Assembly: GCA_963969495.1 (NCBI GenBank)
Contig: OZ018322.1
Location: 161,748,048 to 161,812,047 of the forward strand
DNA: 64,000 nucleotides
DNA from: Ceratothoa steindachneri
Lineage: Eukaryota > Arthropoda > Malacostraca > Isopoda > Cymothoidae
Reading direction: 5' to 3'
In this document: piece after piece, positions 26,041-38,388 of the stretch
Position numbering within the stretch: the stretch's first letter is position 1
Layout: each line of letters begins with the position of its first letter
Notes under the pieces: generated by a model
Databases searched by the model: none
Told to the model about the DNA's origin: nothing
What the model saw: only the letters and a program-made list of their open reading frames with translations
Translations under genes and position numbers: made by a program

Positions 26041-27528
26041 CCTAATCCGCTCTCCGAATTGGGCACTACGCGTTATTACACGTATCTAGTATTGTATTTC
26101 TTTCAACTCGTCCGTGAAGACTGACGCACCGCATGGTAAAAGACCACTGAATTCAAACTCAGGCGATAGGGTGTGCAAGCCTACACCCTTCTGGGACTTA
26201 GAGATAACCGAATAAACTGTTCCGGATCCCAAATGACACGTAGTATGATAGTCAAAGATAGTACCGTACAGAATGAAAGCCTTGGCAAAACCAGAGGCGA
26301 TACCGGCTCAAGAGCTACAATAAGCTCTCGAAGCACTTTCCAAGTCCTAAACACAAAGGTTTTAGGATATAACTGGCCTGTCTTGGCTACATTGGCACCG
26401 TTGAGTTCAGCGCTATCGAGAACTACTTTCATACCAATCTCGTTCAGAGAAACCCCCTATCTCAGTTTTCTAAATAAAAACAGAGATATCCCTCACCATT
26501 GAGGAATACCAATGTGAAGGTCCACTCGAGAAAGATTCACCTCTTAGTCAAGGCTCATCATCCAGAAGTCTGCAAGTGTAACCCGAGGAGTGGAATAACT
26601 GTACATCCACAATCCCCTCGCTTATATCTTCAAGTCAAGAAGCATTGCTACGCGCTTCCCACTTATCTTGTAATAAGCATCAGCTGTTATTCCCGAATAG
26701 CCTCAACCAGCATCTCAGTCGCTCAGAAAGGCGGTCAGCTGTTTTTCCGAGTCAACCTCACGTGCACGAGAAGGTTCCCGTACAACTCGGCTCGAATTAT
26801 CACATCAAAGAGGTTCTTGTTCAAGGTCATCCAACGCCAGATTTCCTCTTAGTTAAAGGTAAAAGGAATCCTAAAACGTATTCATATTCGTTAGTTACCA
26901 TTCCATACTAAAGCGAAGTTCTGCGTCAACCATTGGTAGTATTAATTGTTATTCAGATCCTCTTATTATAATAGCCTTAGTAGATTTAAAGTTTTAATAT
27001 TTCATTTTCTTTTGTAATTAAAAGTATATTTTTGCCCTAGTTGTTTAAGTAAATCCTCAAAACGCTGCATATGGCAATAGATATATAATATTACGAATCC
27101 TCCCTGGTTAAAGAATCCAAAGTAAAAAGTAAAGCACTCTTCGAGAAAAGCATACCATGACATAATGCATCTTACGAAATCTGGCCTGGAACGTCAAAAT
27201 CATTGAAATCCTAGTTCAAAAAGTATTCTAATAGGGTGATATTCTAAATAAGGGGCACGAAGCCTAACCTATAGGCCCCTTTTATGTTGGAATGTTCTAC
27301 CTCCTCCCTAACAGTTTTGTAATCAACTTCTAGTATAAGCAAATCGAACGCTAGCAGTAGAGTTAATGATAGGCTTTTGTTTTGTCCATACTACGAGTTG
27401 ATTAAAAAGTACAATGGGTCAAATAAGTACTCTTAACGTTTTAGAATAGGTATACGAGTATTTGAAGAAATATTCTACAAATAGGAATATGAGAAAGCCA
27501 CAAAACTTTGAATAAATAAATTCTGCAC
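26041..27528. other. Unassigned sequence
   Basis: The stretch 26150-26900 is less AT-rich and has overlapping frames on both strands (26173-26502, 26499-26852, 26645-26911 plus; 26181-26432 minus). I do not recognise any of their translations. It may be decayed retroelement. From 26930 to 27528 the sequence is AT-rich with no feature. Confidence 0.35.
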
Positions 27529-27950
27529 TAATTTGCAATGGGAATACCATAAACTCATTGAACTAACACTAAACTTTCTTTTCCATTCTCTTTCGAATGA
27601 TATAATTGACAAAGTCCTTCCTAGGTTTCCCAGGGGATTATTCTGTTTTTGCAATAACATCATAACTAATCAGCCCATTTTCTCGATATTTGAAACACTT
27701 ACTCTTATGTTGATTTACATCCTTCTTTGAATGATATAATTGACAAAGTCCCACCCAAAGTTAGCCTGGGAATTATTTTGTTTTGGGAATAAAATCAAAA
27801 CCCTTTAGCCAATTCTAACAAAATATGAAACCCTTATGTTGTTTTACCTTCTCTTTCGAATTATAGAATTGTCAAGGTCCTCACTAGGTTAGTCTAGGAA
27901 TTATTGAAAGTTTTGAAGTTCGTAAGGTCAAATGATATCTTTCTTAATTG
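27529..27950 (-). mobile_element. Foldback family, arm fragment
   Basis: About three ~126-bp units in right-arm orientation. Repeated marks are TTCTCTTTCGAATGATATAA, TTGACAAAGTCCT, CCTAGG or GGTTAGCCTGGGAATTATT, and AACCCTTATGTTGTTTTAC. The inner part of the arm end (GGAATTATTGAAAGTTTTGA, then GTTCGTAAGGTCA) is present, but the outer terminal part with GAGAGCACGC is missing. Truncated on both sides. Confidence 0.75.
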
Positions 27951-30750
27951 ATAATACGTTGGTTATTTTTTTTAAATTATTGAGATAATTGATAGCCCGA
28001 GAATTATGACCTTGTCAAGTATCGATAAAATGGATCCTCGTTTTACCTTTCCATGTGACTTCCGCTAAATCTTGAATGTTCATGAGAAAGGCGAGATTGA
28101 TGGTTGTCCCTTTTCATTTAGCCATAAACTCTGTTATTTTGACTATATGTTGACTATATGTTCCAAAAAGAAATCTTTTTCGACGGTAAACACAAACTTT
28201 CTTATCTCGTGAGATGAATAGCGTTCGTAGAGCAACTTACAACCTGTCTTTCTGAAATCGTCTTACATTGATATCTGGAGTCAATAGGCACATTATTTTA
28301 TAGGCCTTGATTTTTTTATCTTTTTACAATCCGTTACTCAGAAATTCAGGATAAACCTAATTCACTGGAGATCTTCCTTTGGAATAGATAAGTTCCAAGC
28401 ATTTCCTTCTGGTATAAAATAAGTTCTTCTTGTTGAATTCTTTTATTCTCTGAGTGGCTATTTTATTATTTGGCCCCTAGCCTTTGTGTGCTATCAAGAA
28501 AGTAGGCTTTATCTTTTTAATACAAATATAAACACTTCTACAAATCCAATTTTTATCTGCAAATTCACGAAACGTTTTATTTCCATTCCAACATTATTCT
28601 TTTAAACATTCTTTCATTTAGATTTCATTATTTCAACTTAAAAACATTGTGGTAAGGTGTATAATAACACAAATTATAAGTCTGAAGTTTAAATCATGAG
28701 TGAGATAAAGATAAAGTTATGTATAGCCTAATATTTGAGCCTAATAATCTAGGCATGCAGTCTTCGGATTTCCACTGCACAAATAACGCACGTTTTCTTG
28801 ATTAGGCAGGCAAATTTTTAAGTGAATAAGTTTTTTTTAATTATAGAAATACTATTAGAATTTTATTTAAATATTGAGAGACAATAAAAAATAATAAAAA
28901 GAAGAAGCTAACTACGAATTTCAATTTATATCCAATTACATTTGACTGAGTTGTTCAAGTTTGAATTGGGTGACTTTTTGCTGGGACCCCCTATATAGCC
29001 ACCTATCCATTCTAAATGGCCACCACTTTCTGCAGTCGGGATGTGAACTGGTTGACATTACTTCCGCAATGGCGGCTCTCAGAGCTCCTAGTGGTGTCAG
29101 CAGCCTTGTTGTTATCCTTCTCAACAACACTCCACCCTGTACCACAACACAGTTAAGGCGCAGTCTAAATCATAATTTCCTTTCTGAAGGAAAATGATTC
29201 ATGCAATTTTGCAATTCTAATGTTACAGCTTCTTACTTTTGGCTTTTTGCCTACGTTTCCTTCCGACTCAAAAACGAAAATCGCAAATACCTGAAATTTA
29301 TGTCAATTAGATTATAGAAGGATTTAATATTTATTACAAAGTAAGTTAGAAAGTCTAAGGAGTCTGAGGAGGCATTTTTACCAGAAACTTTATAGAATTG
29401 TTTGCTACAATAATTAATTAGTGTAGTTGCCTAGCAGGTACGTGACGTGGTAATTGAATAAGCAAATAAGTGAAATTCGCATGAGCAGCAGGGAGTACAA
29501 TCTTGTTAAACCTAGCCATCGTTGATTGCTCACTTTTCTCTAAAGTTCACTTTTATACTCGACAGTTATTTGTAAAAAGTCATTGATTTTTAACCGAATA
29601 ATGAGTGTAATCTTTTACTAAAGGATATAACTAAAGCAAAGAACTACGCGTTCGACTTATTGACTGAGAAAGAAATTCAAGAACCTGATAGTCATATCAG
29701 AATGAGCCTTTTTCCCCTCCTCATCTGTGTTAATAGTAAGACCCAATATCGGCAAACGGCCCCCCAAATATATTTGCATTCTTTTACAGGAATTTAAAAA
29801 ACAATTTGGTTATTAAAAATGAAAACTCAAGTAGCGATAGCGGAATATTATTTATTTATTTTGCAAAAGAACCATATTTGGTTTCTTGGTTGCAAATTGT
29901 AAAGAAGTTTCAGAAAGGAATGAAGCTGGAGCTAAAATTGACTGTAAGATGCGTAGCCAAAGTAAACAAAGGCAAACAAAACATTTGGTATGAATTAGTA
30001 TCGTATAGTTCCTCCATTAATCTATAGGTACGAGTTTTAATTTCATTGAAGTAATGGAATTGAGTTTTAAACTGCAATGAGCGTAGTAAGTGTATGTGTT
30101 TGATATAGTCCTATTTACCCTAATTAACACTGTATACATCAGTCAATCCTGGAGTACGCCCCTCATTCAAGTCAAGAAAGGAGGAGCATCCCTCAGACGT
30201 GCCTTGAGCATTGTCAATGAGGCTTATCATTGCTAAAGTAATAACAAGTAATAAAACATTTAAATCCTTGCAAGATTTATCATGAGTTAGAAAATAAAAT
30301 GAATTTAGTTATCTTGTAGAAAGGAAGTATTACTTACCAAAATTATTGCAAACAATAACTTTAACCAGGCACAGGCCTTAAGAAAACGTTTGTTTTTATT
30401 CTAAAATCGCCACAAAACAAAGTTGATATCACATGGAAATGAAATCGAAAAAAGTCAGTTTCTTTTAACGATTAATTTTTTACCATCTAAGCTACTTAGT
30501 TCCACAAAATCATCGATTTAAGTGCCCTACCCTTAACTGTTTTACCTTCTGAAGTGTTTGATAATTTCATGAAATCATCTTTCATGGTCAGTTGCTTCTC
30601 AAGGGTTACTAAGTTGATCTACTCAATTCACATTTTAATTTCTCATAATATTTCGATTTCTTTAGACCCTATCTTTCCAAAGAACTTTGGAAAGTGGGCA
30701 TTGCCTTTCTGCCAACTTTGGTTAACCAAATCTAGACCTGTACTTGCGAA
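27951..30750. other. Non-coding; no recognised gene
   Basis: Frames of 65-80 codons occur (28961-29197 plus, 28936-29145 minus, 29806-30027 plus), the first pair in a patch near 50% GC. I found no family resemblance and no convincing exon structure. Confidence 0.35.
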
Positions 30751-30764
30751 TAACTCTCGGCCTT

Positions 30765-31260
30765 GTTTACACCGGTCAGGGAGAGAACACTTTAACTTGT
30801 GTAGTTTTCGACTAATTTCTCTAAGATCCTGCGGATGCAAGTTAATAGAGAAATTGATTAATATTCGATTAGCTTTTCTTCCTGTACAACAGAGACCAGC
30901 TCTCGTCTGTACCAAGCGTCTTTCGCAAATTTCACTCCACGTTGAATGCTCTGAAGAAATCATACGACGGCATCATGAAGTCCCACTAGACCATGGGAAC
31001 AAGAGGCCTGTCTCAAACTTCGTGGCTCAACTATTACGACAGCACTATTCTGTGTATCGATGAGGGAAGCCCCATCTGCCCCACTAGGGCAAAAAATGGC
31101 GCTATACAGCCATGTTTAATCAGTGGCAATTTCTTTGTCTCTCGCATCAGCGAAATAAGATGCTCTAGCTACGTTCTACGTAGAAAACATTTCGATGTTT
31201 TGGGGTGTAACTCAAATGCCTACTCTGTAGATTCGCTCCCTAGATACAACCGCAAATCTT
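30765..31260 (+). pseudogene. LINE reverse transcriptase fragment (decayed)
   Basis: Across shifted frames the plus strand reads FRLISLRSCGCKLIEKLINI RL in the place of the usual YRPISL...KLxEKxxxxRL block, then SVFRKFHSTLNALKKSYDGI in the place of the FRxxxSTxDAL block of LINE reverse transcriptases. A possible degenerate continuation runs to about 31600. The catalytic ADD box is not identifiable. The overlapping 169-codon frame at 30554-31063 is a mixture of frames, not a protein. Confidence 0.4.
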
Positions 31261-33440
31261 CCTTTGCCCAAGCGTGAGGAATTTTATTTTCTTTTACAAG
31301 ACTAAGGTTGTGCCTTTCAGTCGACATCACACAGTCAATTAGACCAAGACTGTTACATAAATGGGGCATCGACTAGTTGTGTTAGAGTTGCCTCCTTTAT
31401 TTTTTATGACCAATTCCTCTCTTTATAGGACCATAAACACAGCCTTAGGGACTCTTGTAGCCACGCTATAGACATCCTTGTTCGGTGAAGTTCAGTACTT
31501 GGGATTCTGAACGGGGTACTTTTCTACTATCCTACCGCTCCGCTATTCCTTTTTAGCTAAACTAAGGATGCAGTATATACGATGCATAATCCGAGCGTGA
31601 ATTTAAAAGGGCATCTGGTTGCTTAAATTTTGAAGTTTCTTGGACCGGAGACTGAAAGAAGAGGTTCCTCTAGTGCTATGCCTCTTTCAAGGTCAGTATT
31701 AGATACTCACGAAGACTCTCTCATTACCACCATTTAAGTTGGAAAGGAGGAGGCCGAATTTTACCTGGTGCGAGGAATGGCCCCATCGAAACGACAGCTC
31801 TACCAGAACCGCGCTTGGAACGGGTAAAACCACCAGAATCTTTTCGTATGAAGGGAAAACTGCCATACTTGTAGGGTTAGAAGCATCAAGAGTAGTGGGT
31901 ACACACTTAATGAGAGGCATGGGAAATCGCAAGTAGAAGAGGGCGCAAATGACCAATTCATTGAGCTCTCTGAAAGAGAGTCGGTCCGCATTCTCAACGG
32001 CCATATCTGGCTTATTTTAAAGATATGAGCAACATTGCTTCGAGCAATCATGATGTGGCCCGACGTAATTCACAAACTTAATAATTTATCATGCAATGCC
32101 TTTGATCAATTTGTGCAGATTTCGGCTTGACTTGACTTGGCACGTTTGCAAGCTCAATTAGTATTGCCAAAGTGTCTTTAATGTTACCAGCACTGGGGCA
32201 ATATCACGAATACCTTGACACGGTAACGAAATAAGCCACTACACACTGACTAAGGGAGTTTATCACGATAGAACGTGAACGTTGCCAACGGGCCGAATAA
32301 GCTATCTTAGCATCCCCACCTGCTAAAACGGTTAGAGACCCATTCGTCGGCGTTACCCCTTCCCCGAAAGGAGAGGAACTCTTTTCTTTCTCTTCTTTTC
32401 TCATAATTTGTTCCTATGCAATAGGCATAGGAGGGGGCGAAAGACCTCTTCGCTAAAGAAATGTTGGCAGCACCCTTACTAAAGCACAAATTGAAGAGGC
32501 ATCTACGATAAAGAGTTGGAATTCTCCGAAGTCGGTTTGAAAAGTATAAAAGGAGAAACCGCTTTACCAACTGTTAGTGGTTAGAGGGGAGACCCTTGAC
32601 AAATCCAACGTCTATCGTTGAAGCATACCCCGTTCACCCCAACACGAAGTTAGATCAAGGTTTTGCAATTAGAAATATAGCCATAAATTATTTAAAACTT
32701 GCCAACTTCCTATCCCGTCACGTGTTTTTGACCTTTTCAAGTCTCCAGCCTTGAGTCTGTTAAAGAGTGACGTTTGCATCTGTTTAGCTACCCAGTCGAC
32801 GGTCCTCCCACAAAAGGCGCAACTTAAAGCTAAACAGACAGAAAGGCAGGGCGAAATTGTATATTTCCTCACTAGATCGTAGCAATCGTCGCCAAGACGG
32901 TCTTGATCGCATGCTTCGTTGTAGGGAACACAAAAAATGGACATAAGTCTTGTAGTTAGCCTTGCAGCTAAGACAGTAAAGCCTGCCCGCAAATCAATAT
33001 AGCTTTTTCACTTCAAAACGGACGTAGAGAGGCTATTATCACATTAGGGACACGGAAGGAGCGATTGATACAAAACCGAACTTCTCATTAATCGCGTTTT
33101 AACGCCCAGGACAACTCAAATCTTGGTCTATTGTAAACTGCAGCCTTAAAACTACGTTGTTTATAGTAGTTCTAGCGCCTCTCTTCTAACAAGGCGTTAG
33201 GTAAATTTTTGATGTCATTAAGAATAGAGAATGAAGAGAGGGGATACGTGGATCTTTACACAGACATAGAAGAACGCACCAGCATTCACAAGCTTTGTTT
33301 AAGACTTCATATCAACACAGTAGGCATGCCTTCCGTATTTGCACTCGTCCTCGGAGGACGTACCTCTTCATGAACCAGTTGTAACAGTCTACCCAAACTG
33401 CATCCCTACCTAAGAGGTCAAGTTAAGGAAATGGAAAAAA
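31261..33440. other. Unassigned, moderately GC-rich sequence
   Basis: Frames of 60-107 codons are present on both strands (31699-32004, 32307-32570 and 32669-32992 on minus). None shows motifs I know. The composition suggests coding origin, perhaps the tail of the LINE at 30765 or another element, but I cannot support a call. Confidence 0.3.
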
Positions 33441-33629
33441 ACAGTGATAAAGTATGTAAAAATTCTAGTACCCACACAAAATCCAGAATTTCACCAACAA
33501 TTTCTTATTATTCATCAGCAGAAGGTATATATTTTGGACCATATGAAGTTCGGGAACAAGGATTGACCATTATTACAACATTTATTGTAGGCAACATGAT
33601 TTTGTAAGCGAAGAATTACATCAAAAGTA

Positions 33630-33915
33630 AATATTTTGATAAAAATGAAAGGTATTGTTCTCCTGCTTAACAATACAAGGTTTTAACCTGCAAGAAAACC
33701 TAAAAAAATATACGATTGTTAAAATGGGACGTTAATCCACAACCCACATGCTTACTTATCAGATTTTGCTCCAATGGATTATCACATATTATGATTATAG
33801 GGTATTTCCTAAATTACAGAACATTTAAATGGAAAGATGTTGGAAACGGTGTGTAACTGTTTAGATGAAAAAATGCAGAATAATTTAACAAGGAATCGAT
33901 AATTGGGCTACTCTT
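33630..33915 (+). pseudogene. Mariner-type transposase C-terminal scrap
   Basis: Shifted frames give VLLLNNTRF in the position of the LLxDNAxPH block and then PHAYLSDFAPMDYHI, matching the YSPDLAPSDYxLF block with the third catalytic Asp, followed by EHLNGKMLETV and LDEKMQNNLTR. Both the order and the spacing fit a Tc1/mariner transposase end. Too eroded to place in a subfamily, and different enough from the copy at 54661 to be a separate lineage. Confidence 0.5.
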
Positions 33916-35317
33916 TGGGATTTAGGCCTTAATAATGATGATAATTACATAATCCTTATAAGCTTAATTAATTAAACTAAAGTGTGATTTTTTGTATCTT
34001 TTAAAAAAAAATCCGTAATTACCTCGCAAACACCTTCATATTTATGTTAATCATCTGTAAATAAATTTAAAATGCTCCTTTTATGGTGCTTTGAACTCTA
34101 ATGCTAACCACACATATTAGGCGGCTGGATTAAAGAGTGGGAGGCAGAGAATCTCTTCTTGCGTTAAGAGAAAGTTAAGGAATAAATTTTTCGAAAGGTC
34201 ATTCTAATTCTGTAGTGTCAAAGCGCACATTTTCTTGCATGAACACAGCCAAAACTCCTCTCCCGGATTTGATCATGTGTAAGGAGTCAATATTTCATCC
34301 CTGCAGTATTTTTTATTCATTTTTACTCAAAGATTGGCGAATATAATTAAATTAATTAAATTAAGAAAGTGAAGAAAGCACTGTTTTATTTTCTCAAGGC
34401 TAAATATTTAAGCTTGATTATCCGATTGGAGTTTACAAAAAAGCTTCTCTCATGTTATTAACCTCTTTTCTTTGACTTCATTAGATAGGCTTGTGATTTT
34501 CACCCTCTTAAATATATTTAATTCAATTCCTCATATTTAATTTATATGTTGTCAAGCACATTTTTGAGGCTCCATCTATATAAAATTTATTGAGCGGTCC
34601 TTGTAACTATTAATATAATAATAGTTAAAATTTGAAATTCAATATTTTTCTCTTCCGTGAGATAATCACATAGTGGATTTGTATTTTTGCCAAATAGTAG
34701 TACTCTGACATCACATACTATACAGGATTTTTACTGAACTTATTACGTCATCATTTTCATCATTTGCTTCTGTTTTGGTTTGGAAAGCTTTGCAATATGA
34801 CTTGTGGTGGATATGAATTATATTTCGAACACCTAAATTTTGGTGGTAGTTAGGCGAAGTGAGGCAAAATCGAGGCTTTTTGTGATTTCGATTTTCTTAT
34901 AACTATCAGTTAGTTAAAATAATAGGCGTGTTTGGGGGAGATGGGACTCCCTTTTGAATTGTTACAAAATGTTGTATTGTCTCATAAACTTTAAATTTGA
35001 AAATTGTTAGCTCAGGTTTTTTTTTCTAGGAGTATCTTTTGTGATTTGTTCAAATCTGTTTTTCATTTGTAGCGGTCATCGAAAAAATTCGGCAAAATTG
35101 AGGTTTACTCTGAATTCGACCGAATCGACATAAAACTATTTTTCCGGATTTCGCCTTCCGACCACCAAGAAAAGAAGAGCAGATGTAAACATAGCACAAA
35201 AAAAAATGCTGCAGGAAGAAGCAATAAAATGAACATAAAAAGTGATTACGCTAAATAAATGATAAGTACATATTTATTTAGTGGTAAATTTCAAACAAAT
35301 CTAACTGTTTCCATAAA

Positions 35318-35324
<7 letters not shown>
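33916..35324. other. AT-rich non-coding
   Basis: No recognised feature. Confidence 0.4.

Positions 35325-35384
<60 letters not shown>
35325..35384. repeat. (TA)n microsatellite
   Basis: An uninterrupted TA run of about 60 bp. Confidence 0.95.
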
Positions 35385-35391
<7 letters not shown>

Positions 35392-37966
35392 TATGAAGTT
35401 TGTTTATTCGCTTTGTGAAACCAAACGGTTGGGGACATATAATAACTGATTTATTTAAATAGTGTAATTATGCTATTCATAATATATTGAGTACAGAGTT
35501 TAGTAACGAAATTAAAAATAATTGCAAATTTTAAAGGATACGCAGTTTGCACCTCAGATTATGTTTCCTTCAATTGGATGAGTCAATAGTTGAAAATTAT
35601 CCAAAGTATATAAACAGAACCTATACATTACTATACATACAAACATTTTGTTACTTTACATTCATTGCTTAGAGAGTTGGGCTAAATTAAATGATAAGCG
35701 AGCGTTCAGTCACTCACTCATCACCGTTTGCTGAAAGAAATCAAAGTTTTACACTGTAGAACGCCGGCCAACTGAGCAAGTTTATATTGGCAGACCTTTG
35801 ATAACAGCTTTTATATACTTGTATGGTATAGTTTAGAATGTACAAATAATTATTAAAATTTACTCCAGTTTTAGTAGGCACAACCTATATTAGAAGGGAA
35901 TCCTCTAGTCTTATTTCTGTAAAGGTTGTTAAGAAGATGAATCTCTCTTATATCTAAGTATTAAGCATTGTGTTTTAATAAAAGCACAATTAGTTTAACT
36001 ATTATTCAATTCAAATTCAGAAATAAAACACTTTTCTCCGTTAATAGTTTGCTAGAGAAGTTTGTGGAACTTGTAGTGATGTTACGAAATGCGAAAAATA
36101 AAATCTTACCACACTGATCACCTGCTGACTCTCCACCCCAACTAAATGCAATTGTACAATCTACACCCTGATACATAACGTTTAAATAGTAATAATACAA
36201 ATGAAACAACGTAATTTTAGTCAGGAGGAATTTTAGTGTAAGCAGTGTATGCACGAGACAAAAATAATTATTAAGGAAATTTGAGCCTTGTGCTTGTTTC
36301 GGTGCGACTTAATATGTTAGATATAGACGCCATTCACCGGGGCGAGAAACATCACTGAAGGATTGACGGCTCTGTGACCGAACTCATGAAATGGCAAATT
36401 TCGGTAAGATCTTTATTCATCAGTGTGAATGATAAACTCAGATTGCATAACTGTTTGTTCAATGAGTAAAAACGTCGCCGCATCTCTTCAAGCCACAATT
36501 TCCGTATCGCCAACCGCACTGTTACGCTGGTGTCATCTAAACCTAAAACCACCAATGTCTAACTAGCGCACATCCTCGATGGTACTTTGGCTTGTGAAAA
36601 AGCACGACTCTTCCACCTCAAAAAATACCCCTGGGACATCTTGGAGAAATAAGAGGATTCGCTCTGAAAGGGGGGTGTACATATTTCTTGAAAATAGTTC
36701 TAGCAGTCGACCATTTTTTTTTTTTTTAGAAATATTTTATATCTCTGAATGGAGCCTTTTCTCCCTAAATAGATAACGTGGGCTCATATCTGCAATAACA
36801 ATTTTGACTTTGTAAATAGGGATCTTGTCCGTAATGACAATGTTGACTTGTAATTTAACCAACCTTTCACTTGGTATTTTCATCTATAACCATAATTTGA
36901 TTTTTCATATTTCGCCCAGTTCTTTCTTTAATGGCAAATCGCGCAATCATCATTACGTTTTAAATGTCTCTGTTATCTTGACTAGTAGGAATATAATTCC
37001 TATAGTTATTATTTATAACAGATCACCACAGTATTTACGAGAGCAGTAAGTATTCAGAAATGCCGATAACCTCTTCACTTTGTAACCTATTATAGTCCCC
37101 AAAGGAATTACCTTTTTTGACCACTCACCTCAAATATATGTGTGATTAGCTTTTTTTAACAGGTAATTACTATCGCAATCCATGATCAACCTTTGAATGT
37201 CCACCCTAGCAACATTCAATTGCACAATCTCCACCCCAAGCACATCTCTGGGAAAATTCTACACTTAATCTTGATAAACTATTTGAGTAGCTCAAGATCA
37301 TTTGCGTGCTAAGAAAATCATTCATGCTTCAATTTCTCAAAAGGAGTGAGTAATTGTCGCGTTTACCTGTGCGAAATATTTCAATCGTTATCTACACCCA
37401 ATTTTCGACTTTAAAATTTGCAACTCGCATCACAACAGCGTAGTTTACGTAGCTAATGTAATTGATCGAGACTAATTTGTCGTTATTTATAACTAAAAGA
37501 TGCTCTCTAAAGTGCACCTCACAAATCATTAAGAAGTCTTGATTTGACTTTGATAATATGATTGGTGTTTGTTGATTTATAAGGAATGGGGAGATTAGAT
37601 GGAGTGGGAGGTTTATAGATGCAATGATGCGCACAGCTCGTACGTGTGAGGAAACATTTTCAGTTGAATTATTATATTCAAACAATTTTATGTCTAATTA
37701 TTATTAAAAAAAAACTTGACTAAAATAGAATACAAAGGAAATTGAGATGTAGCGCAAGGGTTCAATAATTACTTTGGTTGAGAAGTTAGCAAGCAATAAT
37801 TAATCAATGTTATTTGTGCTTTATACTCGATTTATCCTCTTGTGTAAAAATTGGTGGGTAAGATCGAGGTCTCTAGGAAATAAAAAGAAATCCAAAACCT
37901 ACAACACAACAAAAAAGGATATTTTAAAATTCCCCTACAAAGGGCTAGTATATCAATATAGTGTGT
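35385..37966. other. Non-coding; no recognised gene
   Basis: Frames of up to 97 codons (37392-37685 minus; 36006-36254 minus) have no family resemblance. A poly-T run lies at 36715-36727. Confidence 0.35.
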
Positions 37967-38388
37967 GGTATTGTAGCAATGAGTAGCCACCTTTACATTG
38001 CATCCGGCACAAATGGAGACACTCTTTATCCACTGTAAGCAAGTGACCGTGTCCGATGGACCAATCTAACAGCCCCCAAAGCAATTTATCAATTGGCTAT
38101 CTTATTTTTCACTTTTTGAGTCTCAGTACACGGGATCCTTTTCCCCCACCCTTGTGAACACGCTCTATTTTACACTAGTGAGGAAAACGGCAATGTGTGC
38201 ATTTTTCCTTACTATTGTGAGAAAGAGCCTGCCTCCACGGGTGGGTAAAAATAATCACATTTGATACATGACTTCTTGGGCTGTTAGATTTGTTTAATTT
38301 ATAGTGTCACTTGCTTAGCGTGAATGAATAGCGTCTCCTAGTTATGCGTGATGCAGTGTGAATGTGGCTACTCATTGCCGCAATGACC
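37967..38388. mobile_element. Palindromic MITE (full-length inverted repeat)
   Basis: The left end GTAGCAATGAGTAGCCAC is the inverse complement of the right end GTGGCTACTCATTGCCGC. Inner blocks also pair in register: GGAGACACTC with GCGTCTCC, TAAGCAAGTGAC with GTCACTTGCTTA, CAATCTAACAGCCC with GGGCTGTTAGATT, and CCCACCCTTGTG...ACTAGTGAGGAAAA with TTTTCCTTACTATTG...GGGTGGG. The arms therefore run almost to the centre (about 38190-38205), making one ~420-bp foldback with about 15-20% mismatch. No coding capacity. I could not identify a convincing target-site duplication, so the superfamily is open. Confidence 0.75.

Noticed and set aside
28936..29197. Opposed frames in a GC-richer patch near 29 kb as a host exon
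   Set aside because: Both strands are open by chance over a short patch, with no family resemblance or splice structure.
30554..31063. 169-codon open frame
   Set aside because: The LINE reverse transcriptase motifs jump between frames in this interval, so the open frame is accidental.
36100..36170. Possible short exon on the minus strand (GVDCTIAFSWGGESAGDQC) with a GTAAGA donor
   Set aside because: Only one isolated ~60-bp stretch, a weak acceptor, no neighbouring exons and no family match.
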